This document shows, in pieces, positions 6,516 through 14,532 of a stretch of 64,000 nucleotides of DNA. Source of the stretch: a virus. The position numbers and the translations under genes are program-made. Under the pieces are notes generated by a model that was not told where the DNA came from, did no database searches, and was given only the letters and a program-made list of their open reading frames with translations. Where the stretch lies: positions 1 through 64,000 of the IMG/VR virus record IMGVR_UViG_3300032294_001228. One strand, 5' to 3'. The first letter of the stretch is position 1. Each line of letters starts with the position of its first letter.

Positions 6516-7553
6516 ATGAACAATATGGAATTTATTGACAATCCAGCAATCAATAGATATCTTTGTATGATAAACGATAAGTGGCGTAATCAATTTTTTT
6601 ATGACGCCTTACATAAACATGCAAAGGACAAAATAGTTTTAGATGTTGGCACTGGCACCGGACTACTTGCATTTTATGCTCTTTCAGCAGGCGCAAAATT
6701 TGTTTACTGCGTGGAAAGGTTATACGATGCCGCAGAATTAACCGATCAAATACTATCAAAACTTTTTGACAGATCTAGATTTAAAGTATTGCGTTGCGAT
6801 TTTTGGACGAATGAAATTGATAATCTGATTGACGATAAGATCGATATATTAGTAAGTGAAACTGTTGGTCCTGGATTATATGATCAAGGAATGTTCCATA
6901 CCTGGAATTATGCTAAGCCTTTTTTATCTGAATCAGCAATTAGTATACCTGACAGGTTACATTCTGATATTTGGCTCTGGTCTGGTGAAGATAACCTAGA
7001 CAATGTAGCACCAAAAGCTAAAAGAAATCTAGATATTAACACTATAAACCAGTTTAATAGAAACGCTTATTTTAATATCAATGATTATAGTTTGGATGAG
7101 TTATATGTGTCAGCAGTCATTGATAAAAATTATGCTCAAGCATTAATCGAAGTTGATCGTGAATGGTACAATAAAAATAAACAAAAAACTGTCCCACCTG
7201 TAAGGTGGGAATTAATTAACAGAATACGTGAAGAACCCTCTGAAAAACGTTTAGATATATTATCCTATACCTTAGATCAAGGACCAGAATTAGAATATAC
7301 TACCAAAAATTATCCGGAACATATCATTCCTAAAATTTCATTTGATTTAGACGTGCCAGATAAATCAGTGGTGGCATTTGTTCACAAAATGTCTTTTGAA
7401 TCAGAAACATTATATTTAAAAGACGCATCTTATATGCCCTGGAAAAAATCTCCAATGCTTTTTATTCCTGCTGCCGGCCAATATACTTTTACCTACAACA
7501 ATTCTATGATGGGTTTCCTTAGTTTAAAGGAGTGGATATATGAGGCAAAATAG
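6516..7553 (+). CDS. PRMT-like (protein arginine methyltransferase fold) enzyme
   Basis: The 345-aa protein has SAM motif I VLDVGTGTG (41-49), an acidic residue after strand 2 (E66, in YCVE) and a loop SETVGPGLYDQGM (113-125) at the place of the PRMT 'double-E' loop. In PRMTs two glutamates there hold the arginine guanidinium; here the first is E114 and the second position is best matched by D122. The N-terminal order of a helix, then motif I followed by AFYALSAGAKFVYCVE, is typical of PRMTs, and about 200 residues follow that could form the PRMT beta-barrel. It could methylate arginine in host or virion proteins, or another substrate. AAGGGAAA lies upstream of the ATG. Confidence 0.82.
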   Translation: MNNMEFIDNPAINRYLCMINDKWRNQFFYDALHKHAKDKIVLDVGTGTGLLAFYALSAGAKFVYCVERLYDAAELTDQILSKLFDRSRFKVLRCDFWTNEIDNLIDDKIDILVSETVGPGLYDQGMFHTWNYAKPFLSESAISIPDRLHSDIWLWSGEDNLDNVAPKAKRNLDINTINQFNRNAYFNINDYSLDELYVSAVIDKNYAQALIEVDREWYNKNKQKTVPPVRWELINRIREEPSEKRLDILSYTLDQGPELEYTTKNYPEHIIPKISFDLDVPDKSVVAFVHKMSFESETLYLKDASYMPWKKSPMLFIPAAGQYTFTYNNSMMGFLSLKEWIYEAK

Positions 7554-7608
7554 TAAATATTTAAAACATGGTTAGGATTGCAATTAGTCAAGAAAAATTA
7601 ATTTCACG

Positions 7609-9627
7609 ATGAAAAATCTAAAGAAAATCTTACTTAGTCCGTGGACCGCATTAGTTACACTAGCAGTGATAAGTTATGTGGTATTTACTGGACCTACATT
7701 TGTAGAATCAGTAAAACTACGTTACTTTGATCAATTGATTACCAATCAACCACGAGTTGAAAACAATATCTGGACTGTGAACATTGATGAAGCTACTATC
7801 AACAAGTATGGACAGTTTCCGTTCAAACGTGACAAGTATGCTAACCTAATCGGTGACTTATATAGTCGTAACGCAGGCTTAGTAGTTTGGAACATATTAA
7901 TGCCCGAAGCAGATCGCCAAGGTGGTGATCCGGCCTTAGCATTAGAACTAGAAGATCATCCTGTAGTCCTTAGCAACACCCCCAGCGATATAACTAAAAA
8001 CATTCCACGCAAGCCAGGATCAGCTGTGATTGGTGCGGAGTATATCGACACTATCATCAACTATCCGGGCATCATCGCTAACATTCCAGAACTAGAAAAT
8101 GCGGCTGTTGGTGTAGGCATCACTAATACCATGCCAGAGCTTGATGGTGTTAATCGTCGACTACCTTTGTTCGTGGGCTACAATGGTGGATTATATCCTA
8201 GCTTGCCCTTAGAAGTCCTGCGTGTGATGAGCAATGATGACACATTCCAAGTTAAACTAAATGAGTTTGGCGTTGAGAAGATGCGTATTCCCAGCTTCCG
8301 TCCTATCACCACAGACAGTGTTGGCCGTATCTGGGTAGACTGGAGCCAAGCCAGCAAGCCAGTCAGTGCTGTCGACTTGCCCAAAGACTTCAAGAAAGGT
8401 ATCGTTATCGTAGGAGTCAGTGCCGCAGGCATCGGTAATCCAGTATCAACATCAATGGGTGCGGTATGGCCACAAGACATGCAGGCCGCTGTTATTGGCA
8501 CACTAGGCAACAACGTAAACATTGAGCGTCCAGACTGGGCACCTGGTGCTGAACTATATGTGTTGATTGGGGTAAGTTTGATTATCCTATTACTAAGCCG
8601 TTGGGTCTATGTTGGCCTAGGCGTTGGTATCGTCTTATTAGGTAGTTTGATCCCAGCTAGTATGTATGTGTTCTCTACATACAAGTTTTTAATTGATGCT
8701 ATCGTGCCAACAGCAGGCGGTGTACTAGTTATGCTACACGCTTATGGTGTTAAGTTCATCAGCGAGTTCTTACAGAAACAACAGATCAAGAAACAATTTG
8801 GTAGTTATGTAAGTCCTGTTATCGTTGAACGTTTACAAAAGAATCCAGAGTTAATTCGTCTAGGTGGTGAAGAGAAGATGCTAACAGCCGTCATGACAGA
8901 TATGCGTAACTTTACAGGTTTAGGTGAAAAGTATGGCCAAGATGTAGAAGGCTTTACTGCTATCATGAATCAGTATATGACGGCTATCGCTCAACCTGTG
9001 TTTAAGAACGATGGGTGCTTGATTAAGTTCATCGGTGATGCGAGTTTACATATCCACGGTGCACCACTAGATGATGAGCGTCACGCTTATCATGCTGTCA
9101 AAACAACACTGGAAATGATTGATGCAGTAGAAGAATTTAATAAACATCTTGAAAGCATCGGCAAGCCACCAGTGGGCATGGGCGCAGGTGTTAATACGGG
9201 TAAGATACTTGTAGGTAATATTGGTAGTGAAGGTAAGATGGGTTACGACGTGTTAGGTGATCCTGTGTCAGTCGCGGCACGTTTAGAAAGTCAGACCAAA
9301 TCATATGGTGTGTTAATGATCCTCGGACCCGATACCGCTGAAGCAGTTAAAGATGACTTTGATGTAGTATGGTTAGACAATATCGCTGTAAAGGGTAAAA
9401 CAGTTGGGTTGAATATCTATACAGTAGGTAAAACAATTAAACACAAACACGAAGAATACAAGAAAGAATACACACGTGGTAATTGGAAGAAAGCTATTAC
9501 CTGGGCTAAAGAGCTCGAAGCTGATCCTAAAGTTACCATTAATGAATACTATCACAAGATGATACTACGCATGGAAGATGGCCTGCCACCTGAGTGGGAT
9601 GGAACTTACAGGGCTACAAGTAAATAA
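7609..9627 (+). CDS. CHASE2-domain transmembrane class III adenylate/guanylate cyclase
   Basis: The 672-aa protein has an N-terminal membrane segment (about 12-30), an extracytoplasmic CHASE2-type sensor (about 35-305, with VNIDEATINKYGQFPFKR), three membrane segments (about 318-395), a linker FGSYVSPVIVERL, and a class III cyclase domain. In the catalytic part the two metal aspartates are present (VMTDMRNFTGLGE and IKFIGDASLHIHG), as is the purine-binding Lys. The usual VNLAAR helix reads VSVAARLE, so the transition-state arginine is kept but the paired asparagine is Ser. Bacterial relatives make cAMP in response to outside signals. Activity is therefore plausible but not certain. AAATA motifs precede it but the promoter is weak. 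Confidence 0.92.
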   Translation: MKNLKKILLSPWTALVTLAVISYVVFTGPTFVESVKLRYFDQLITNQPRVENNIWTVNIDEATINKYGQFPFKRDKYANLIGDLYSRNAGLVVWNILMPEADRQGGDPALALELEDHPVVLSNTPSDITKNIPRKPGSAVIGAEYIDTIINYPGIIANIPELENAAVGVGITNTMPELDGVNRRLPLFVGYNGGLYPSLPLEVLRVMSNDDTFQVKLNEFGVEKMRIPSFRPITTDSVGRIWVDWSQASKPVSAVDLPKDFKKGIVIVGVSAAGIGNPVSTSMGAVWPQDMQAAVIGTLGNNVNIERPDWAPGAELYVLIGVSLIILLLSRWVYVGLGVGIVLLGSLIPASMYVFSTYKFLIDAIVPTAGGVLVMLHAYGVKFISEFLQKQQIKKQFGSYVSPVIVERLQKNPELIRLGGEEKMLTAVMTDMRNFTGLGEKYGQDVEGFTAIMNQYMTAIAQPVFKNDGCLIKFIGDASLHIHGAPLDDERHAYHAVKTTLEMIDAVEEFNKHLESIGKPPVGMGAGVNTGKILVGNIGSEGKMGYDVLGDPVSVAARLESQTKSYGVLMILGPDTAEAVKDDFDVVWLDNIAVKGKTVGLNIYTVGKTIKHKHEEYKKEYTRGNWKKAITWAKELEADPKVTINEYYHKMILRMEDGLPPEWDGTYRATSK

Positions 9628-9854
9628 TGATCTACGGACCGTGGGCTATAGTAATAGGACACTGCTTAGCAGGATTGTGCTATTTTAATTCATCTACACC
9701 TGCATCTTTTGACAACACTTTTGCAGACGAATTTACCTGCGAGATAACAGGCAAGCTGATAGATGATATAGGAACCAATCGAGCAGTTGGCCCAATAAAA
9801 ATAGAACACTACTGTTATAATTGGTTAGAACTAGCCAAGAAACAACAAAAATAA
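9627..9854 (+). CDS. Small protein of unknown function, coupled to the cyclase
   Basis: The 75-aa frame starts on the last base of the cyclase stop (TAATG), the usual sign of translational coupling. The N terminus is hydrophobic (about residues 5-20), so it may be membrane-bound or exported; cysteines at about 13, 18, 38 and 63 could form disulfides. The family is not recognised. It sits between a membrane cyclase and an exported peptidase, consistent with an envelope location. Confidence 0.7.
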   Translation: MIYGPWAIVIGHCLAGLCYFNSSTPASFDNTFADEFTCEITGKLIDDIGTNRAVGPIKIEHYCYNWLELAKKQQK

Positions 9855-9857
9855 ACT

Positions 9858-10649
9858 ATGAGATACGCGATATTCATACTTACATTGATATTCGCTTTGA
9901 TCGCAGACGCCCGTACAATCACTGCTAAGAGTTTTTTAGTCGCGGACAATCGTGGTGAGGTCATACTAGAGCGTAATGCTGACCGTGTGCAACCTATCGC
10001 CAGTATTACCAAACTGATGACAGCTATAGTGGTATTGAATTTACATCAAGACCTCAATGAAGAGTTAAAATTAGATTTTAAGAAATCTAATGTCTATCAT
10101 ACTCGATTACCACGCACACTCAAGACACTGAGCCGTGGTGAATTACTACAGTTAGCCATAGTCAAATCAGATAACTTTGCCGCATATACCTTGTGTGCTA
10201 ATTACCCGGGAGGGGTAGATCGTTGTGTGGCAGAGATGAACCATCAGGCCTTGGAGTTTGGTATGTATTCAACGCACTTCGCAGATCCTACAGGACTTGA
10301 TCAAGGCAATACCAGTAATGCTCGCGATTTAGTTAAATTAGTCCTAGTATCTAGCCATCATCCAGAGATCACAGAGGCCAGTGGCAAACCTAGTGTGAGT
10401 ATCCGAGTTAAAAAACGTTGGTGGGAATTTGGCAATACTAATCCATTAGTACGTCGAAGTGATAGTGTGGTGGTAAGTAAAACAGGTTATATAAATCAAT
10501 CAGGCGGTTGTGTAGTCATGCTGTTAGATACAGAATTGGGTCAGCGTGTGATAGTGGTATTGGGCAGCAAAAATACCAGGACACGTATTCCTGAGGCTGA
10601 ACAGATCAGCTTGGTAGTATCTGGCAGTGACGTTGACGTTAGATACTAG
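9858..10649 (+). CDS. D-alanyl-D-alanine peptidase (S11, PBP7-like)
   Basis: The 263-aa protein has a signal peptide (1-about 20) and the three penicillin-binding motifs in order: S49-I-T-K52, S104-D-N106 and K208-T-G210. This is the S11 low-mass PBP family, closest in size and motif spacing to PBP7-type endopeptidases, which cut D-Ala crosslinks in peptidoglycan in the periplasm. In a phage it could help remodel the wall during infection or lysis, or alter host wall growth. It starts four bases after the preceding stop. Its stop overlaps the end of the convergent gene at 10646. Confidence 0.92.
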   Translation: MRYAIFILTLIFALIADARTITAKSFLVADNRGEVILERNADRVQPIASITKLMTAIVVLNLHQDLNEELKLDFKKSNVYHTRLPRTLKTLSRGELLQLAIVKSDNFAAYTLCANYPGGVDRCVAEMNHQALEFGMYSTHFADPTGLDQGNTSNARDLVKLVLVSSHHPEITEASGKPSVSIRVKKRWWEFGNTNPLVRRSDSVVVSKTGYINQSGGCVVMLLDTELGQRVIVVLGSKNTRTRIPEAEQISLVVSGSDVDVRY

Positions 10650-10978
10650 TTTTTCTTTTTAGGTTCGTCTAGTTTACTTGCTTCGTCGAACTTGTCATTG
10701 GCTTCTTTTTCAACTTTCATCTGTTCCATGACGCGATCACTTTCGATAATCTTACCACGTAGATGTAATACAGTATTAACCTTTTGATTAAGTCTGATCA
10801 AGTCATTGTCTAGCATACGGATACGATCGATCAGTGCAATAAGCACCGTGTTAGCATCTGATATGACTGGCTTAACTTCCGTGGTTGCCCATGTCCATAC
10901 GTATTTGATAATTAATCCCATACCTACCGCGAACACGATAGGAAATCCATATTTGCTAATTAAGCCTACTACATCCAT
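10646..10978 (-). CDS. Small membrane protein with coiled coil, holin-like
   Basis: The 110-aa product has one N-terminal membrane segment (about 10-30, KYGFPIVFAVGMGLIIKYVW) followed by a long charged helix and a Lys-rich tail. It resembles the protein at 13026-13307, which also has a GFP turn in an N-terminal helix and an ALxxRxxxMxxDxIRxxxxV segment. The layout fits small phage membrane proteins such as BhlA/UviB-type holins; this is a guess from topology only. It starts on the last base of the upstream stop. Confidence 0.75.
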   Translation of the reverse strand: MDVVGLISKYGFPIVFAVGMGLIIKYVWTWATTEVKPVISDANTVLIALIDRIRMLDNDLIRLNQKVNTVLHLRGKIIESDRVMEQMKVEKEANDKFDEASKLDEPKKKN

Positions 10979-11328
10979 TATTTTTTCTTCCTTGATAATT
11001 TACTAGTTAATTCGTCAATGGCGATCTGCTGATTTTGAACAGTTGCTTCCAACACCTTAACACGATCATCAACTAGTTTATTCTCTTCTAGATCTTTAAG
11101 ATTGCTTTCTTGATCGGCTAGTTGTTTAGCAGATAATCCTGCGATGGAGTCAGACAGATTAGTTATTTTAACATCATACTCATCAACACGCACTTGTGCA
11201 TCATACGCAACATATGACATTCCTCCAATGGCTACAACTAACAATAAAGTTCCTAATGCCTTTAGTATTTTATCTGTTTTAGATGTTTCTTCTGGATTAG
11301 TTAATTCAGCTTTTTCAATATCACTCAT
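10978..11328 (-). CDS. Membrane-anchored coiled-coil protein
   Basis: The 116-aa product has an acidic N terminus, one membrane segment (about 24-42) and a heptad-patterned coiled coil (about 50-110) ending SRKKK. By topology it could be an inner-membrane spanin-like or accessory lysis protein; there is no clear family. Its ATG overlaps the end of the 42-aa gene upstream. Preceded by AGGAGAGCG. Confidence 0.75.
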   Translation of the reverse strand: MSDIEKAELTNPEETSKTDKILKALGTLLLVVAIGGMSYVAYDAQVRVDEYDVKITNLSDSIAGLSAKQLADQESNLKDLEENKLVDDRVKVLEATVQNQQIAIDELTSKLSRKKK

Positions 11329-11449
11329 TTATCGCTCTCCTAATTTGTTCGTTATGTTCATTGATCTTATCTTTTACAGCATTCATTTCTGGAGTTAGCC
11401 ACCAAAGAACTAGTGCTAACCAACAAACCCAAATTAATACGATTTTCAT
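11321..11449 (-). CDS. 42-aa single-span membrane protein
   Basis: The frame begins with ATG at 11449, inside the stop of the upstream DUF4337 gene (ATGA), and ends over the start of the next gene. The product has a Trp-rich hydrophobic helix (about 3-19) and a charged tail. The junctions on both sides support a real coupled gene. Function unknown. Confidence 0.65.
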   Translation of the reverse strand: MKIVLIWVCWLALVLWWLTPEMNAVKDKINEHNEQIRRAINE

Positions 11450-12009
11450 AGTGGCATCCAAAGTAATATGCCTTGCGACATTAATACTATGCCTGCACCT
11501 GCTAAGACGAAACTACCCCAGAACAAGGCCATGCTGATACTCAAGATACTTGCTGATAGTAATACGATACTCAGTTGGTATGCTGTACTTGCATATCCTA
11601 CCCATGGTAATTGTTTTTTATAATGGTCACGTGCTTCTTCCAATGCTTTGGCCTGTTTGTATAGCTCTGGTTTGCCTTCCGCACCTTGATCGTATGTTAA
11701 TGCTTTGTCACTGAACTTCTTAACCTTAGCAGGATCTGTTGCCTGGCTAGCGGCTAGCTCATACTGTGTTTGTTTGATACTTTTCGCTTGATAAAATACC
11801 CATAGGTCATTGGCCTGTATGGTATTGTTTAGGACTTTGCTGTTTAGGCTACCTTGTAGCCACATGTTAAATGCCAACAAGGCCGCGAACACGTTGATGA
11901 TTAATCCCGCTTTGCTTTTAATCATGCGTTCTCTGTCAGTAGCAGGAACTTCTGTACCATCATTCTTTTGACGTGTTACCATCTTCATCACTGTGTCTGT
12001 TAAAGCCAT
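11446..12009 (-). CDS. DUF4337-like membrane protein
   Basis: The 187-aa protein has a membrane segment at about 34-52, a middle soluble region with the segment NDLWVFYQAKSIKQTQ, and two C-terminal membrane segments (about 137-180). This order and the asparagine/tryptophan segment match the DUF4337 family of bacterial membrane proteins, whose function is unknown. It overlaps the 31-aa gene before it and the 42-aa gene after it, forming a coupled membrane-protein operon. Confidence 0.78.
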   Translation of the reverse strand: MALTDTVMKMVTRQKNDGTEVPATDRERMIKSKAGLIINVFAALLAFNMWLQGSLNSKVLNNTIQANDLWVFYQAKSIKQTQYELAASQATDPAKVKKFSDKALTYDQGAEGKPELYKQAKALEEARDHYKKQLPWVGYASTAYQLSIVLLSASILSISMALFWGSFVLAGAGIVLMSQGILLWMPL

Positions 12010-12095
12010 TTCATTATGTCCTCAAACCAAATTAGAATACTAAAAAATATTACGATCAAGCCAAGCAGGCAATAGTCTGCCGTATCCCATTTCAT
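12000..12095 (-). CDS. 31-aa single-span membrane protein
   Basis: ATG at 12095 lies within the stop of the lipase gene (ATGA), and the frame ends inside the start of the DUF4337 gene. The product is one hydrophobic helix (residues 9-24) flanked by charged ends. Coupling at both ends is the main support; length alone would not be convincing. Confidence 0.5.
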   Translation of the reverse strand: MKWDTADYCLLGLIVIFFSILIWFEDIMKWL

Positions 12096-12874
12096 TGTGG
12101 ATATTCCTCGCCCTTAGTCCAATGTTCTAAACGTTCAGCATAGCGGGTAATGCTGTGATTGCTGAAAAAATTAATATCTTTCTTTTTCAATCCTACTAAG
12201 AACCCACGCCATACGTCTTTACACGATTGTTTAAAAGTTAGAGTGCGTAAGTTACCATAGTGATTTATATAGTACATGCCACCAAAGTGATAGAAAGGCC
12301 ATAGGGGAACTCTGGCTACGATATCAGCATTATTGACAAAACGGAAATGTAGTACACCAGTGGCTTCTATAGCTCGAATATAAGCCTTATCGCCCACACG
12401 TGGACTACCATAGGTAAACAATGCCTGTGGGTTTGGTGTATCTTCTGAGCGTTGTAGTCGATAAGCTACGATAGTAGCCATGGCCGCACCTAGACTGTGT
12501 CCTGTGCACCACACTGTGCGTGTCTTGCCATAGTCGTTGGCTAGTTCATGTAAGGTAGGCCAAATATCATCTACTGATTCTTTAAATCCTGCGTGCAGTT
12601 TGCCAATGCCTGTTGAACTCGGCACTGGAAATGCTTTTAGATCGGCAGCGATATCTTTAAACTCTGTTGGTTGAGTGCCACGACAGACGATAACTAGGTC
12701 ATCATCATTGACTAACCAATAGGCCTGGCTGCCGTCATGATCGATAAACGTAGCCGTAAATCCTAATTTCTTAAACTTTGCCTTACCTTCTTTTTCAGGT
12801 AGATAAGCATATTCGCTACAACGAGCAAATAATGCCGCTTGTTCTGGGAAAGGACGCATATTTATTGCAGACAT
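12092..12874 (-). CDS. Class 3 lipase (alpha/beta hydrolase)
   Basis: The 260-aa protein has the nucleophile elbow GHSLG in VWCTGHSLGAAMATIV and the oxyanion-side segment IVCRGTQPTEFKDIAADL, both typical of lipase class 3. An Asp in NNADIVARVP and a His in the C-terminal FSNHSITRY region complete a likely triad. The start at 12874 is chosen over an upstream in-frame ATG at 12946 because GGAGT lies just before it. It is likely cytoplasmic, acting on host phospholipid or stored lipid; a role in lysis or membrane remodelling is inference. It overlaps the 54-aa gene upstream. Confidence 0.88.
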   Translation of the reverse strand: MSAINMRPFPEQAALFARCSEYAYLPEKEGKAKFKKLGFTATFIDHDGSQAYWLVNDDDLVIVCRGTQPTEFKDIAADLKAFPVPSSTGIGKLHAGFKESVDDIWPTLHELANDYGKTRTVWCTGHSLGAAMATIVAYRLQRSEDTPNPQALFTYGSPRVGDKAYIRAIEATGVLHFRFVNNADIVARVPLWPFYHFGGMYYINHYGNLRTLTFKQSCKDVWRGFLVGLKKKDINFFSNHSITRYAERLEHWTKGEEYPQ

Positions 12875-13026
12875 AATACTACTCCTATAAGTATTCCAAA
12901 AAATACACCAACGGCAAACGCTTTGAACATATCTACGTCGTGCCATACTGCTTGTTTTTTTAGATATTCTTTTGTGTGTGCTGGTAAACTATCGTACCAT
13001 AGTTCCCATTTATTAGGTTTAAACAT
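12862..13026 (-). CDS. 54-aa membrane protein upstream of the lipase
   Basis: The frame begins with ATG at 13026 on the last base of the preceding stop and ends 12 bases inside the lipase gene. Residues 1-33 are polar; residues 34-53 form a hydrophobic helix. AGGAGAG precedes the ATG. Function unknown; a C-tail-anchored accessory protein is plausible. Confidence 0.65.
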   Translation of the reverse strand: MFKPNKWELWYDSLPAHTKEYLKKQAVWHDVDMFKAFAVGVFFGILIGVVLCLQ

Positions 13027-13307
13027 TAATCTCTCCTAGCGTCATTTTTACCGTCAGCTCTAGCTATACGGTCTGTGTCTGGTTTTAATCCTAGTGCATT
13101 ACTGACGATGGTATCGATACGGATAACATCATGATTCATAGTTTTAACGCGATTGTCTAGGGCTGTAATGATACCAGCCATGCCCTTGATACTGCCAAGA
13201 ACACCTGCTAGTAATAGTTTGATCGTAAGATAAACGAAATAGCCACCCGCTAGGGCAACTGCGACGGGGAAGCCTAGATCCCCAATGAGTTTGAATATGT
13301 CACCCAT
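13026..13307 (-). CDS. Small membrane protein, holin-like
   Basis: The 93-aa product has an N-terminal amphipathic or hydrophobic hairpin (about 4-38, GFPVAVALAGGYFVYLTI), then a helix related to the one in the 110-aa protein at 10646, and an Arg/Asp-rich tail. The two may be paralogs flanking the membrane-protein operon. AAGGAGCATG precedes the ATG, and a late promoter motif lies 38 bases upstream. Confidence 0.75.
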   Translation of the reverse strand: MGDIFKLIGDLGFPVAVALAGGYFVYLTIKLLLAGVLGSIKGMAGIITALDNRVKTMNHDVIRIDTIVSNALGLKPDTDRIARADGKNDARRD

Positions 13308-13345
13308 GTCATGCTCCTTGAAATACTGCTTTATAGTTATAACAG

Positions 13346-13353
13346 TATTTATA
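13346..13353 (-). promoter_or_regulatory. Late promoter motif for the minus-strand membrane operon
   Basis: TATAAATA on the minus strand (AATATAAATACTG), 38 bases before the ATG at 13307. It is the only clear promoter for the coupled set from 13307 down to 10646. Confidence 0.6.
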
Positions 13354-13366
13354 TTTTGGTGAGCTT

Positions 13367-14530
13367 TTAGTGGGTTAGTGCGTGATAGATCTGATCGTAA
13401 GAAATATGGCTATCATCATAGCCTATAGATTGAAATAAGGTCTTGGTGTTGTCTAGTAATTCTCCGGTGATAATATGGCAGAATTCACCATAAAAATGAT
13501 GGAAATTATGTAAAACGATGGGTTCTACGGTTCGCATAACGTCAGTTTTTTCGCGATCAGATAATCCGCAATACCATGCCAATTGTTTGACTACCGCTTC
13601 AGTGCGGGAATCATTGTCTTGCATGCGATCATAACTTTCATCAATGATACCATCAAAAGTTTTAAATCCATAACTGCGTAAATAAGCAAGATTGCCTGGA
13701 GCAGCCAGGAGCATAAATGGCTGCTTGCTGACTATGGGTTTAAATATCTTTTCAGTTAAATGTAGTTTATTGTAGTAGAATACTGTTTCAGTGACTATGT
13801 GCCAAAAAGCATCGTAATTCGGAGTATCGTTATTATAATCACGCCTATTAATAGTCCTAGGAATGTCAGCACTAGCACTACCGTGTATATTTGCATGATC
13901 AATGGTTAGTTTATCAATGTCAGTCATGTGATGTTCTATGTGTTGTTTAGCAGGTTTACTTAATTTAGTTTTAGGATCTGCTGCCTCATCTCGCCAATCA
14001 TCAAATAGATTATCTGTAACATTAAAACTAATTAGCCCGTGATCTAGCAAGCCCTGTTCTTTCAGTTGACTTACAAAATAAATCCTATAACTGCGATCAT
14101 CAATGATAATTCTATTAAATGAAATGAAATCATACTTATATGGTTTAACTATTTGTTTATTATAGTTTAGAGAGTAGTAGCTACGATACCAGTCAAATGC
14201 CGCAAAACCATGAAAGAAATAATAAAGATTATAAAAATTATTTTTTTGGGTACAGATATTGATGTCATCGGAATATTCGCTAGTAACTAGAATACGTTTC
14301 TGAGTGTTGTTAGGCAAGAAACTAATATAAGGATCAACTAATTTTGTAATGAAAGGTTCTTGATCATAAAAAAATATTTTTGCTATCGGGTCAGATGTAG
14401 GTGTAAATACAGATATATCATGAATAGTAATATTGCCTACTTTTGGTACTCCATTAAATAGATGCCAAACTTCAAACTCTTTAAAAAGTTCTTGATATAA
14501 AAATTCGTAGATATGATCAATTTGGAGCAT
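13367..14530 (-). CDS. GT10-like glycosyltransferase-type protein
   Basis: The 387-aa protein has the module seen in two other proteins here: VTETVFYYNKLHLTEKIFKP, PFMLLAAPGN, LRSYGFKTFDGIIDESYD and a run of polar helices. In GT10 enzymes the comparable segment (TEK followed by a hydrophobic strand) binds the nucleotide sugar. Transfer of a sugar to a virion or host glycan is inferred. An upstream TTG (14539) is possible, but ATG at 14530 is preferred. The start region overlaps the divergent start of the dehydrogenase gene. Confidence 0.78.
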   Translation of the reverse strand: MLQIDHIYEFLYQELFKEFEVWHLFNGVPKVGNITIHDISVFTPTSDPIAKIFFYDQEPFITKLVDPYISFLPNNTQKRILVTSEYSDDINICTQKNNFYNLYYFFHGFAAFDWYRSYYSLNYNKQIVKPYKYDFISFNRIIIDDRSYRIYFVSQLKEQGLLDHGLISFNVTDNLFDDWRDEAADPKTKLSKPAKQHIEHHMTDIDKLTIDHANIHGSASADIPRTINRRDYNNDTPNYDAFWHIVTETVFYYNKLHLTEKIFKPIVSKQPFMLLAAPGNLAYLRSYGFKTFDGIIDESYDRMQDNDSRTEAVVKQLAWYCGLSDREKTDVMRTVEPIVLHNFHHFYGEFCHIITGELLDNTKTLFQSIGYDDSHISYDQIYHALTH

Positions 14531-14532
14531 GT

